The notes beneath the pieces are model-generated. The model was given only the letters and a program-made list of their open reading frames with translations. It was not told the DNA's origin and did not search any database. A program made the position numbers and the translations under genes. A stretch of DNA of 64,000 nucleotides, taken from Diorhabda sublineata. Lineage: Eukaryota > Arthropoda > Insecta > Coleoptera > Chrysomelidae. Where the stretch lies: NCBI RefSeq assembly GCF_026230105.1, contig NC_079478.1, forward strand, positions 35,417,653 through 35,481,652. The letters run 5' to 3'. Below, in pieces: positions 45,088 to 56,300 of this stretch; the stretch's first letter is position 1; every line of letters starts with the position of its first letter.

Positions 45088-47534
45088 CGAAGAAGATCCA
45101 CTGGAAATAGGAGAAGATAAACTGGAAGTTGGAGGAGATCTACTGGAAATCGGAGAAGATAAACTGGAAATTGGAGGAAATCCACTGGAAATTGAAGAAG
45201 ATAAACTGAGAATTGGAAGAGATCCTCTGGAAATTGGAGAAGATAAACTGGAAATTGGAGGAGATCCACTGGAAATTGGAGAAGATAAACTGGAAATTGG
45301 AGGTGATCCACTGGAAATTCGAGAAAATAAACTGGGAATTGGAGAAGATAAACTGGAAATTGGAGGAGATCCACTGGAAATTGGAGAAGATAAACTGGAA
45401 ATTGGAAGAGATCCTCTGGAAATTGGAGAAGATAAACTGGAAATTGGAAGAGATCCTCTGGAAATTGGAGAAGATAAACTGGACATTGGAGGAGACCCAC
45501 TGAAAATTGGAGAAGATAAACTGGAAATTGGAGGCGATCCACTGGAAATTGGAGAAGATCCGTTGGAAATTGGAGAAGATAAACTGGAAATTGGAGGTGA
45601 TCCACTGGAAATTGGAGAAAATAAACTGGGAATTGGAGGAGATCCACTGGAAATTGGAGAAGATAAACTGGAAATTGGAGTAGATCCACTGGAAATTGGA
45701 GTAGATCCGTTGGAAATTGGAGAAGATCCGTTGGAAATTGTAGAAGATAAACTGGAAATTGGAGGTGATCCACTGGAAATTGGAGAAAATAAACTGGGAA
45801 TTGGAGGAGACCCACTGAAAATTGGAGAAGATAAACTGGAAATTGGAGTAGATCCACTGGAAATTGGAGAAGATCCGTTGGAAATTAGAGAAGATCCGTT
45901 GGAAATTGGAGAAGATAAACTGGAAATTGGAGGAGATCCACTGGAAATTGGAGAAGATCCGTTGGAAATTGGAGAAGATAAACTGGAAATTGGAGGTGAT
46001 CCACTTGAAATTCGAGAAAATAAACTGGGAATTGGAGAAGATAAACTGGAAATTGGAGGAGATCCACTGGAAATTGGAGAAGATAAACTGGACATTGGAA
46101 GAGATCCTCTGGAAATTGGAGAAGATAAACTGGACATTGGAGGAGACCCACTGAAAATTGGAGAAGATAAACTGGAAATTGGAGGAGATCCACTGGAAAT
46201 TGGAGAAGATCCGTTGGAAATTGGAGAAGATAAACTGGAAATTGGAGGTGATCCACTGGAAATTGGAGAAAATAAACTGGGAATTGGAGGAGATCCACTG
46301 AAAATTGGAGAAGATAAACTGGAAATTGGAGTAGATCCACTGGAAATTGGACAAGACAAACTGGAAATTGGAGGTGATCCGTTGGAAATTGGACAAGATA
46401 AACTGGAAATTGGAGGTGATCCACTGGAAATTGGAGAAAATAAACTGGGAATTAGAGGAGACCCACTGAAAATTGGAGAAGATAAACTGGAAATTGGAGT
46501 AGATCCACTGGAAATTGGAGAAGATCCGTTGGAAATTGGAGAAGAACCGTTGGAAATTGGAGAAGATAAACTGGAAATTGGAGGAGATCCACTGGAAATT
46601 GGAGAAGATCTTTGGAAATTGGAGAAGATCCGTTGGAAATTGGAGAAGATAAACTTAAAATTGGAGGAGATTACTAGAAATTGGAGAAGATAATTTGGAA
46701 ATTGGAGAAGATCCGTTGGAAATTGGAGAAGATAAACTGAAAATTGGAGGAGATTACTGGAAATTGGAGAAGATAATTTGGAAATTGGAGAAGATCCGTT
46801 GGAAATTGGAGAAGATAAACTGAAAATTGGAGGAGATTACTGGAAATTGGAGAAGATAATTTGGAAATTGGAGAAGATCCGTTGGAAATTGGAGAAGATA
46901 AACTGAAAATTGGAGGAGATTATTGGAAATTGGAGAAGATAATTTGGAAATTGGAGAAGATCCGTTGGAAATTGGAGAAGATAAACTGAAAATTGGAGGA
47001 GATTGCTGGAAATTGGAGAAGATAATTTGGAAATTGGAGAAGATCAGTTGGAAATTGGAGAAGATAAACTGAAAATTGGAGGAGATTACTGGAAATTGGA
47101 GAAGATAATTTGGAAATTGGAGAAGATCAGTTGGAAATTGGAGAAGATAAACTGAAAATTGGAGGAGATTACTGGAAATTGGAGAAGATAATTTGGAAAT
47201 TGGAGGAGATTACTGGAAATTGGAGAAGATAATTTGGAAATTGGAGGATATCCACTGGAAATTCGAGAAAATAAACTGAGAATTGGAGAAGATACACTGG
47301 AAATTGGAGAAGATCCACTGGAAATTGGTGGATATCCACTGGAAATTGGTGGATATCCACTGGAAATTGGTGGATATCCACTGGAAATTGGAGGAGATTA
47401 CTGGAAATTGGAGGTGATCCACTGGAAATTGGAGAAGATAAACTGAAAATTGAAGGTGATTACTGGAAATTGGAGAAGATAATTTGGAAATTGGAGGAGA
47501 TTACTGGAAATTGGTAAAGATCCACTGGAAATTG
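45088..47534. repeat. 21-bp minisatellite (about 116 units) with an 83-bp higher-order tail
   Basis: Units alternate among GGAGAAGATAAACTGGAAATT, GGAGGAGATCCACTGGAAATT and GGAGAAGATCCGTTGGAAATT types. From 45088 to about 46660 almost every unit is exactly 21 bp, so frames on both strands stay open for up to 430 codons and spell 7-residue repeats (for example LEIGEDK). From about 46680 to 47200 one 20-bp unit joins three 21-bp units in an 83-bp block repeated about six times, and the open frames collapse. There is no start context, intron or conserved domain. The array begins about 240 bases after the METTL14 polyadenylation signal. Confidence 0.95.
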
Positions 47535-47539
47535 TTGTC

Positions 47540-48230
47540 CTCACTAGTTACACAGTTTTGCCATTTCTTTGAAATATTTCTGATGACGGCATCGAAGAAT
47601 TCTTTGGGAAATTCGGACAACCATATGCACACTCTCTATATCGTCGATTGTGTTGAATTTTTGACCTCCGAGGGCTTCTTTCAGTTGTCCAAACATGTAA
47701 AAGGCGCAGGGTGATAAGTCTTAACTGTAGGGGGAACGTTCTAGTACCTCCCACCCCAGTTCTGATATTGTATCTAGCGTGAAACTCGCGGTAAGAAGTG
47801 AAATGCTTCTCCATTTCGAACGATTAGCGGGTTTCACGTGTGTTTTTAAAGAGTTAGTGTAGTAATAAGCGTTTATGGAACGTGGTATGCACCGGAAGTC
47901 AATGTACGGCATTCCCCGCTGGTCTTCGGCGTGTGTCTTCTGTTGTGAAGATTCGCGTTGATAAACGCCTCGAATTACGACAAAATTGATGAAATTTTTG
48001 CTCGAATTTTAACAGTTTGGGATAATAAACTCTACACTATCAATACTAATTCCGACTTCAGCCGAACGTTCGTTCTACGGTCCTTCAAAATGAGTTGTTC
48101 TACGCGGTAAATGTCTGGTATCGCGGTCGACGATCGTGCGGTTCGTTCTCGACGGTTTCGCGGTTATCTTTAAACGGTTTGGCTCATTTAAATACAACAT
48201 ACTTAATCAGGCACTCACTACCGAATTGAT
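47540..48230 (-). pseudogene. Decayed mariner-like transposase
   Basis: Reading down from 48200 the strand gives DNRETVENEPHDRRP (N-terminal HTH linker), SAEVGISIDSVEFI (second helix-turn-helix; about 48060), then after a deletion RGMPYIDFRCIPRSINAYYY (about 47900), ISELGWEVLERSPYS (about 47765), a broken PYSPDLSPCDF region, FGQLKEALGGQKFNTIDDIE (about 47690), and EFFDAVIRNISKKWQNCV (about 47600). The order is that of mariner transposases. The catalytic HDNARPH region and the central domain are missing or frameshifted. The 21-bp array stops almost exactly at its 3' end. Confidence 0.8.
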
Positions 48231-48539
48231 TTCGTAAACGTCGAAGAATTTCCGTGTTTTTAAATACGTTCCCACACCAAAAAACCAATGACAATACGTT
48301 GCGCAATGACGGTCGTCACTTGACGATTTTTTTTTGTTGTATTTTGAACCGTAAGTAAATTTTGTCTACGAGTATTGACCGCGCGCCTAACGGAGTGTTA
48401 AAATCCTCTATTTTTACACCCAAGAGTGTTCTTATATCCTTTCCAGTTGCAGCGAATTGTGTGCGAAGTACTAAAATCGATCTGGAAAACCTGGAAGCGA
48501 ATGCCGTCTTTCATTTTGTCTAATCCCTACTCTTTCGTC

Positions 48540-48740
48540 TTTATTATAGTCCGTGTCGCTTCCAGGATTCCCCTGATTCTAACAAACATTTCGTCATGTA
48601 GGCAATATTGAAACTTCTTTCCATCTGGAGCAGTGGAAGACCGTAAGCTCAGCATAGTCTTCCTCATTGTAGTGTCTGATCTCCACCTGGTATATAGGTA
48701 GTTAGTTTCCTCGTGCTTCCTGTTCATCCAGAGTTTTATA
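48540..48740 (-). pseudogene. Possible non-LTR retrotransposon C-terminal fragment
   Basis: One frame reads YNEEDYAELTVFHCSRWKEV. This matches the D..EHT.F.C.RW motif that follows the reverse transcriptase domain in R1/I-type retrotransposons, and NVC.NQGNPGSDTDYNKDE follows where the family has a helical tail. Only this end is visible. Confidence 0.5.
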
Positions 48741-48830
48741 ATACGAATGATTCGGTACTGGCCAGTACTTATTTTCCACAGTAGCGCCTGGAAAAACCTT
48801 TCTAGGGTATCGTTAGCTTCTGGTCAGTAA

Positions 48831-49414
48831 AGGAGCGTCCACATTATGCCGAAAGAGGCCGAGCGGCATGCTCGGTTCGGCCCATTCGGGTCGGCACGAC
48901 GTCCACATTGACTGTGCAGTATAGACGTCCCGAATTGTTGTCGAACCGCGCAGTTGTGAAAAATTATTTGAGCATTGAGCGTGAATTGAGTGATTCGTGC
49001 GATACAATGATCAGCGATGATGATACGATTCTGAAGGCAGCTGCTGCTATTATTATTCAGCGCCACCTCCAGTCTTCTTGCTTCCCGTTTCTTTTTTCCT
49101 TTCCCTCGTGAAATAACATCGCAAATTTTTTATTTTGCGCTCAATTTCTTGCTTCTCCACGCCGAACGAAACGGAGATTTCAATGAGGCCATCATTGGCC
49201 ATCATCATGTCTCCGGTTTTTATTTGTATAGTTGGGTTTGTCAATGATGGACGGACATGGTACATTTCTACAAGTTTCTTCCTCTGTCCACTCCATGGCA
49301 TTCACCTAATATCGATCTGCGATCACGTACCAAACACTGAAGAACTCAAGAATGAACAATACCATGAGGCAACGTTGGGTTTTGGTCAACAGACGGCATA
49401 ATGTGGACGCTCCT
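48831..49414. mobile_element. PIF/Harbinger-type element, 584 bp, with perfect 21-bp terminal inverted repeats
   Basis: The left end starts AGGAGCGTCCACATTATGCC (48831) and the right end (to 49414) is its exact inverse for 21 bases. Both ends are bordered by TAA (48828-48830 and 49415-49417), the 3-bp TWA target duplication characteristic of PIF/Harbinger. Inside, the minus strand carries a MADF-like reading frame, the accessory protein type these elements encode. No DDE transposase is present, so it is a non-autonomous internal-deletion derivative. Intact ends suggest a fairly recent insertion; it splits older non-LTR debris on either side. Confidence 0.85.
49053..49301 (-). pseudogene. MADF (Myb/SANT-like) domain fragment of the Harbinger element
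   Basis: The 82-residue frame contains KKLVEMYHVRPSLTNPTI then ISVSFGVEKQEIERKIKNLR and CYFTRERKKETGSKKTGGGA. This is the MADF pattern: L(I/V)E.Y...P.L.NP, then a helix with KI..LR..F.RE.KK...K.SGAG. The leading Trp of the family survives (PWSGQRKK). The frame stops after GGGAE where the family continues with Y.S.W. In Harbinger elements this Myb-like protein helps the transposase bind element ends. Only a 5' portion remains, so it is probably non-functional. Confidence 0.7.
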
Positions 49415-49514
49415 TAAGGTACTTTATTCTAAGGATGAAAAGGATTATAAACAGTACCAAGAAATGGCTGGACATAGGTCTATCGCTTGTTCCTTCTTCG
49501 ATATCTTTCTTCAT

Positions 49515-49660
49515 CCCGGCTCTAGATTGCCCCTCCACCTCTTACGTGGTCGTCCTCTGTTTCGTGTCCCAAATGGAGATTTATCCCTCGCCATTTTTAC
49601 CAGTCTATCGTATGTGGATCCGGGCTTATGTGGTTCTAAGATCTACGGAATGTACCTAAG
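49515..49660 (-). pseudogene. Possible C-terminal end of a retrotransposon polyprotein
   Basis: One minus-strand frame reads YDRLVKMARDKSPFGTRNRG then RPRKRWRGNLEPG and stops. A trailing RGRPRKRW motif is typical of the C-terminus of several arthropod non-LTR retrotransposons. The rest of the element was not found. Confidence 0.45.
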
Positions 49661-49841
49661 ATCATCTTTCTAGGAGTACCAATTCTGTGTTATAGACACG
49701 ATGTATTCTCCTCCGAAATGTTGAAGTTCTTAAGTTGTAAGGAAAATATCTCTCGCCATCCATTACCCCAATCTTGAACGTTCCAATTCGCACGTTCTCG
49801 TGACAATCTTAATCTAGCTGCACTGAGTCGTTACTGAGCCT

Positions 49842-50075
49842 CTAATTTCTTAAAACATTTGTAAAGTTGCTCTGGGACATAGGTCGAGCTTCAGCTAACT
49901 CTTGTTGAAGCTGTGTTGCCGTTGCATGTCTTGTTAGTGTGGTTACCGAATTTTTCGTAACAATTAGTAAAGCCGGCAACACGGCAATGCTATTTTGGTT
50001 GTCCCGGATTACTCTGGATAACGTCAAAAATGGCAATTGATGAACAGATTTGTGCGGGGATAAGTATTTAGTCAC
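49842..50075 (-). pseudogene. Possible Tc1-like transposase N-terminal fragment
   Basis: The frame reads LSRVIRDNQNSIAVLPALLI then TRHATATQLQQELAEARPMS. A T.TA.QLQ.EL segment followed by a second helix resembles the paired helix-turn-helix region of Tc1-like transposases. No catalytic blocks follow. Confidence 0.35.
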
Positions 50076-50384
50076 TTCAAGTAAGCGTTTAATTCAATTG
50101 GAAATGTGACATCCTGTACGGTGTATTTTGACGATTTTATAGGTTGTCCGAACAAAAAGTTTTCGTATAAAAACGACCGATAACGACGGTGAGTAAAAAG
50201 TTGTACGATATTTTATTAAATTCGACGTATTTAAGAAACTTTCAGTTGCGTTCAAGTAGTCACCTTGAAGATTTATAATTTTTAATCAACGCAAACTCAA
50301 TTTCGCTTTAAAGAACACGCGAAAGTGACTCAATAAACCGTATTTTTTTGTTTTTTTTTTTTGAATGTGTTTCGTGCGAAAAAA

Positions 50385-53300
50385 ATGGCCTGCAATTTTT
50401 TAGCGAATCGCGTACTTGACGTCAACAAAAATTCCGATACACTTTCGGAAGCATCAGAAACCACCACCTCCGAATGGACGTCTAGTTGGGACTCCAAGGA
50501 GGAAATGAGGGACCTTCTCGCGAAACTGGGACTCAAGGAGGTCTCCGACTTGCATCAGGACCGGTTTAGAGTTGATAGGAAAAAATTGGAACAGATGTTA
50601 ACTGGTGAGGAATTATTAATTTAAAAAAAAAAACATTTTCCAATCAAAATTTAATAAAAAAACAATTTCAGCAAGAAGTATTTTCATTTTTCCGGTTTTT
50701 TGATCTTTAGTACCCTATATTTCGACTTTGTTTAGTGTTCTCTACATATACAATGGTTTAATTTAATATACAGGATGTCTCGTGAATGAAGAATTGATCT
50801 TTATAAAGTCATTAGATACTTGGAACTATCCTACATGGTTTTACGTAATTAACTGTCCTTATACTTCCTTGAGCATGCGCTAAAATAATTATTCTGATCG
50901 CCCCAACTGTTATTTGGAACAATTTTCAAGAAAATATTAGTCTCTACTTTTTTTTTAAATTTTTTTCATATCTTTCCATAGTTTGGAGATATTTTGTAAA
51001 AAAAATTTTTTTTGGCTAATTTTAACCCCCCCAAATACATTCAACATTTTTTTTTAACTAAATTTCTTCGAATTTTTGAGAATAGTTGATTTATTATTTA
51101 CCTTAACCCCACTTTTTATTAAAATAATTTATATTAATTGATATAAATCAAAATTTTGTTTGTTTATTTTCTCCTTTTTTAAATCTAAAAATACGTATTA
51201 TTCATTTGATTATTTTTATATCCCAGAACGAATTTTTTTCTCATTTTTGTGCCTCTGAAAGATATTAAAAAAATTTTTGCCATTTTTTTTAGATTTTTGT
51301 GATTTTTAAAATTATTTCGAGTACGTACCCCCCTTATTTTAAAACCAATTTTCTGTAATTCATAAATAATTGAAGCACAAATATTTTTATTAAAAAAAAA
51401 TCGATTACTGTTAAGATTATTGTCTTTTAATCCCATTTTTCTTCTTTTTATTTGAATATTTAACTGAAAAAATTCAAAATTGGATCAAATTAATGGAAAT
51501 TATAGGTGACAATGAAGCCCTCATACCAGCCGACGTATTTTTTGCAAAAATAATGGAAGATACAGACACTTATATAACTTGGCCAAATAAATTGAAAATT
51601 GGAGCAAAATCAAAGAAAGGTAAATTTTCGAAAATTTGAAAATTTATCATTATCTAACCGTAAAATAATTTTTCTTCAAATCTAGACCCTCATGTCAGAA
51701 TTGCTGGTCGACCTGAAGACGTGAAAGCAGCCAAAGAAAGAATCGTGACTTTATTGGACACCAAGGTATTTAATTTTTCCACTCTGTAATGTTCTCCACT
51801 TCACACTTAACATTTAATTTATTCAAATACATCGTTTATTTCACTTATCACATTCTAATATGTTAATTTCGACTGTTAGGGATTCATTTTATATACTATC
51901 ATCACATTCTAGAATCTTCGATTTCTGGAAATCTCCAATTTGTCGTAAACAAACCGAAAAGCCTTCTTAGAAATCGTCTCTATAAAAATAAGTAAAAAAA
52001 AACAAAGAATATTTAAATAAGTCATGAAAAATAGAACAGGACCGACTTCACGGTCTATATCAGAGTTCGAAACAACTGTATTCAAGGAGTCTGATAAAAT
52101 ATCTACTCTAAGGTTGAGTAGACACTCTTTAAATGATAATTGGAAAATATTATTCGCGTTTATTGTATTACAGATAGTTTCAAGGGGGCAAACTGCGTCT
52201 AATTTATAAAAATTGATAGTTTTAAGGGGGTCTAAGGTATAAATAAAATAAAAATAAAAACTTAAAGTTTCTTATTGACATTTATTTGTTATTAAATATT
52301 GTTTTAAAAATCATTTACGAGGTATGATTGTTATGATGAGTTATATACCGCAACCTGCAGGTGTTCCCATGAAATTTTCGATTACGAATCGCTATTGTAA
52401 ACAAATCGGTATAGCCGTAACAATTTTTTCGTTTCAAACTAATCCGTTTGAACTGTGAGTGAAATAACAACAGGGACTAAAAAGTGGGGTTCCAAGACTG
52501 TTAAAAACATTCCTTCCACTTTATTTTTTTTTTATTTAGTGTAATAGGATAACCATGAAGATGGACGTGAGCTACACCGATCATTCCCACATTATCGGTA
52601 AGGGGGGTTTGAGTATTAAACGTGTCATGGAAGAAACTCAGTGTCACGTTCACTTCCCCGATTCCAATCGATCGAATCCGACCGAAAAAAGTAATCAAGT
52701 ATCGATTTCCGGCGATATAAACGGCGTAGAAAACGCGAGGAGCCGCGTCAGGGTAAGTAGGACTCGTATTTGTACCTATTTTACTTAATTATGTTTTTAT
52801 TTATTTTATTTTATTTTTTTATTAATTTTAAATTAGAAAAAAAATGGTGGGACTTTATTCCAGTGTTGTAACTGAGTAGAGTAAACGGCATATATTATTA
52901 TACAGGGTGTTTTAATATTCAATTGAATTTTCATTTGAAATTTCGTAAATCTGGATTATTTAGAGGTTACATTTCACTTACAGATGGCGTGGTAGTATTT
53001 TTCACATACATTTCGTTGATTGTTTATGAAAAATCGTGGAAACCCAGCGGTTAGGTCACCAATTTTCAATTTTGATAAATTCTCAGTAAAAACGTTTTTT
53101 GAATCAAGTAAAATCAAATTTCCAATCGAATCTTCAAAAAAATCGCGAAAGTTCCTTCAATACACGTCTTTGATGTTATGTTTAGTCTGATTTGAATAGG
53201 ACAAAAGGGCATAAAGCTATACCAGAAATATTATAAATGTGAAAACGTAACATATTATACAGAGTGATAGCTTATTTTTGAGTTTTTCCAGTATTTCTAG

Positions 53301-56300
53301 CTAATTTTTGAGCTTTTCTATCCAACTTTTCGAGTTTTCTGCTTAATTTTTGAGTTTTTCTAGATAATTCTCCAATATTTTCAGCTAGTTTTTGAATCTA
53401 TCAATTTTCCATCGTTTCTAACTAATCTTTGAATTTTTGTCTGGCTGTTTTTTGAGTTTTATAGCTTATTTTGGAGTTTTTCTAACCAATTTTCTAGTTT
53501 TTCCAGCTAATTTTTGAGTCTTTTAGCTTATTTTTGAATTTTTCTATCTAATTCCAGTATCTCTATCTAATTTTTGGGTTTTATAGTTTTTTAAATTTTT
53601 TATAACCAATTTTCTATTTTTTCCAGCTAAGTTTTTAGTTTTCTACCTATATTTTGAGTTTTCTAAGTAATTTTTGAGCTTTATAGCTAATTTTTGAATT
53701 TTTCTGGTTATTTTTCGAGTTTTTAAAATTATTTTGGGGGTTTTTCTAGCTAATTTTCCAATATTTCCAGCTAATTTTGGAATTTTTCCATTTAACTTTT
53801 GTGTTTCTACTTAAATTTTGAGTTTTTCTATCCATTTCTTCAGTTTTTCCAGCTAATTTTTGAATTTTTATAGCTAATTTTTGAGTTTTATAGCTTATTT
53901 TTGAGACTTATAGCTTATTTTTGAGTTTTTCTAACCAATTTTCTAGTTTTTCCAGTTAATTTCTGAGTTTTTCCAGCAAATTTTTGAGACTTTTAGCTTA
54001 TTTTCGAATTTTTCCAGCTGAGTTTTGAGTTTTTCTAGGTAATACCGGTATCTCTAGCTAATTTTTGCGTTTTATGGCTTTTTTAAGTTTTCATAACCAA
54101 TTTTCTATTTTTTCCAGCTAATTTTTCAGTTTTCTACCTATATTTTGAGTTTTCTAAGTAATTTTTTAGCTTTGTAGCTAATTTTTTAATTTTTCTATTT
54201 AACTTTTGTGTGTTTCTAATTAAATTTTGAGTTTTTATATCCAATTTTTTAGTTTTTCCAGCTAATTTTTGAGTTTTGCAGCTTTTTTGAGTTTTATAGC
54301 TTATTTTTGAGTTTTCCTAACCAATTTTCTAGTTTTTCCAGTTAATTTTGAATTTTCGAATTTTTCCAGCAGAGTTTTGAGTTTTTCTAGGTAATTCCAG
54401 TATCTCTAGCCAATTTTTGGGTTTTATAGCTTTTTTAAGTTTTTATAACCAATTTTCTATTTTTTTCCAGCAAAGTTTTCAGTTTTCTACCAATTGTTTG
54501 AGTTTTCTAAGTGATTTTTGAGCTTTGTAGCTAATTTTTGAATTTTTCTAACTATTTTTTGAGTTTTATATCTTATTTTTGAGTTTTTCTAGCTAATTCT
54601 CCAATATTTTCAGCTAGTTTTTGAATTTATCCAGCTGAGTTTTGAGTTTTTCTTTTTTTTCCAGCCAAGTTTTCACTTTTCTATCAATATTTTGAGTTTT
54701 CTAAGTAATTTTTGAGCTTTGTAGCTAATTTTTGAATTTTTCTAGCTGATTTTTGAGTTTTTCTAGCTAATACCAGTATCTCGAACTAATTTTTGGGTTT
54801 TATAGCTTTTTTAAGTTTTTATAACCAATTTTTTATTTTTTCCAGCCAAGTTTTTAGTTTTCTACCAATATTTTGAGTTTTCTAAGTAATTTTTGAGCAA
54901 TTTTTTGAGTTTTATATCTTATTTTTGAGTTTTTCTAGCTAATTCTCCAATATTTTCAGCTAGTTTTTGAATTTATCCAGCTGAGTTTTGAGTTTTTCTA
55001 GCTAATACCAGTATCTCGAGCTAATTTTTGGGTTTTATAGCTTTTTTAAGTTTTTATAACCAATTTTCTATTTTTTCCAGCCAAGTTTTCACTTTTCTAT
55101 CAATATTTTGAGTTTTCTAAGTAATTTTTGAGCTTTGTAGCTAATTTTTGAATTTTTCTAGCTGATTTTTGAGTTTTTCTACCAAATACCAGTATCTCGA
55201 GCTAATTTTTGGGTTTTATAGCTTTTTTAAGTTTTTATAACCAATTTTTTATTTTTTCCAGCCAAGTTTTTGTTTTCTACCAATATTTTGAGTTTTCTAA
55301 GTAATTTTTGAGCAATTTTTTGAGTTTTATATCTTATTTTTGAGTTTTTCTAGCTAATTCTCCAGTATTTTCAGTTAGTTCTTGAATTTATCGTAACGTA
55401 ACATATTATACAGGGTGATGTGATGTGTGCCTTTTCCATTTTTCACCAATCCAATTCGACCTCTCCGAAGGGTGATCATTTTATATGAAAAAAATGTTTC
55501 TCCCACAGGAATTGATACCTTTGATTTTCGGTTTCGAGTTACCTATAATGACGCAAAACATCGATGCCACATCTACGTATATCGTTAAGATTCAAGAACA
55601 GTACAAAGTTCAAGTCATGTTCAAAACCAGACCGAAACTCCACGCTACTTTAGTTTTGGTAAAAGGAGTCGAATGGGAAGTCGATCAAGTGAAACAAGCG
55701 ACCATTTTACTAATGGAATACATGTGCGAAAGTTTAGCGGTAAATTATTATTTTTCATAATAATTTACGTTCCTTCGGATAAACAAAATCCTTTCCAGAA
55801 TCAAATTCCCGTACAAATGTCTATGGAAATATCCCCTCACCATCACCAAGTCGTCTTGGGCAAGAATCACTCCAATCTCAAACAGATTATGAAATATACC
55901 AACTGCCAAATTATGTTTCCCGATGCTCAGGATCCGAATATTCCGAATTTGAAGAAGAGCAACGTCAACATCTCCGGAAATATCCACGACGTTTATAAAG
56001 CTAGACAGTTGCTGTTGGGTAGTCTTCCGTTGATAATTATTTTCGATTTACCTGAAGAAAGTGGTAGTTTGAGGACCAGACCTGATCAGTTAGCCGACGT
56101 TCAGAATAATTACGATGTTACCGTCACTATAAGACAGAAAGCTAAGCAGAATACCAGAGCTTGCGTTATCAAAGGTGTGGAAAAGAACGCTGGTAAGTCT
56201 CCCTTAGATCACTAATTTTTTTTACAGGCACTTCGTCTTAAATTTACACCACAGGAATTGATCTGGAATCAAAAATGTCACTCATAGATCCATTTTGATA

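Noticed and set aside
45036..46693. Long open frames (up to 430 aa) on both strands, as possible repetitive structural proteins
   Set aside because: All are read-outs of one 21-bp minisatellite in different frames, with no start context, introns, domains or signal peptides, and the frame collapses as soon as a 20-bp unit appears.
52024..52209. 61-aa open frame in BicC intron 3
   Set aside because: No family match, and the flanking exons join in frame without it.
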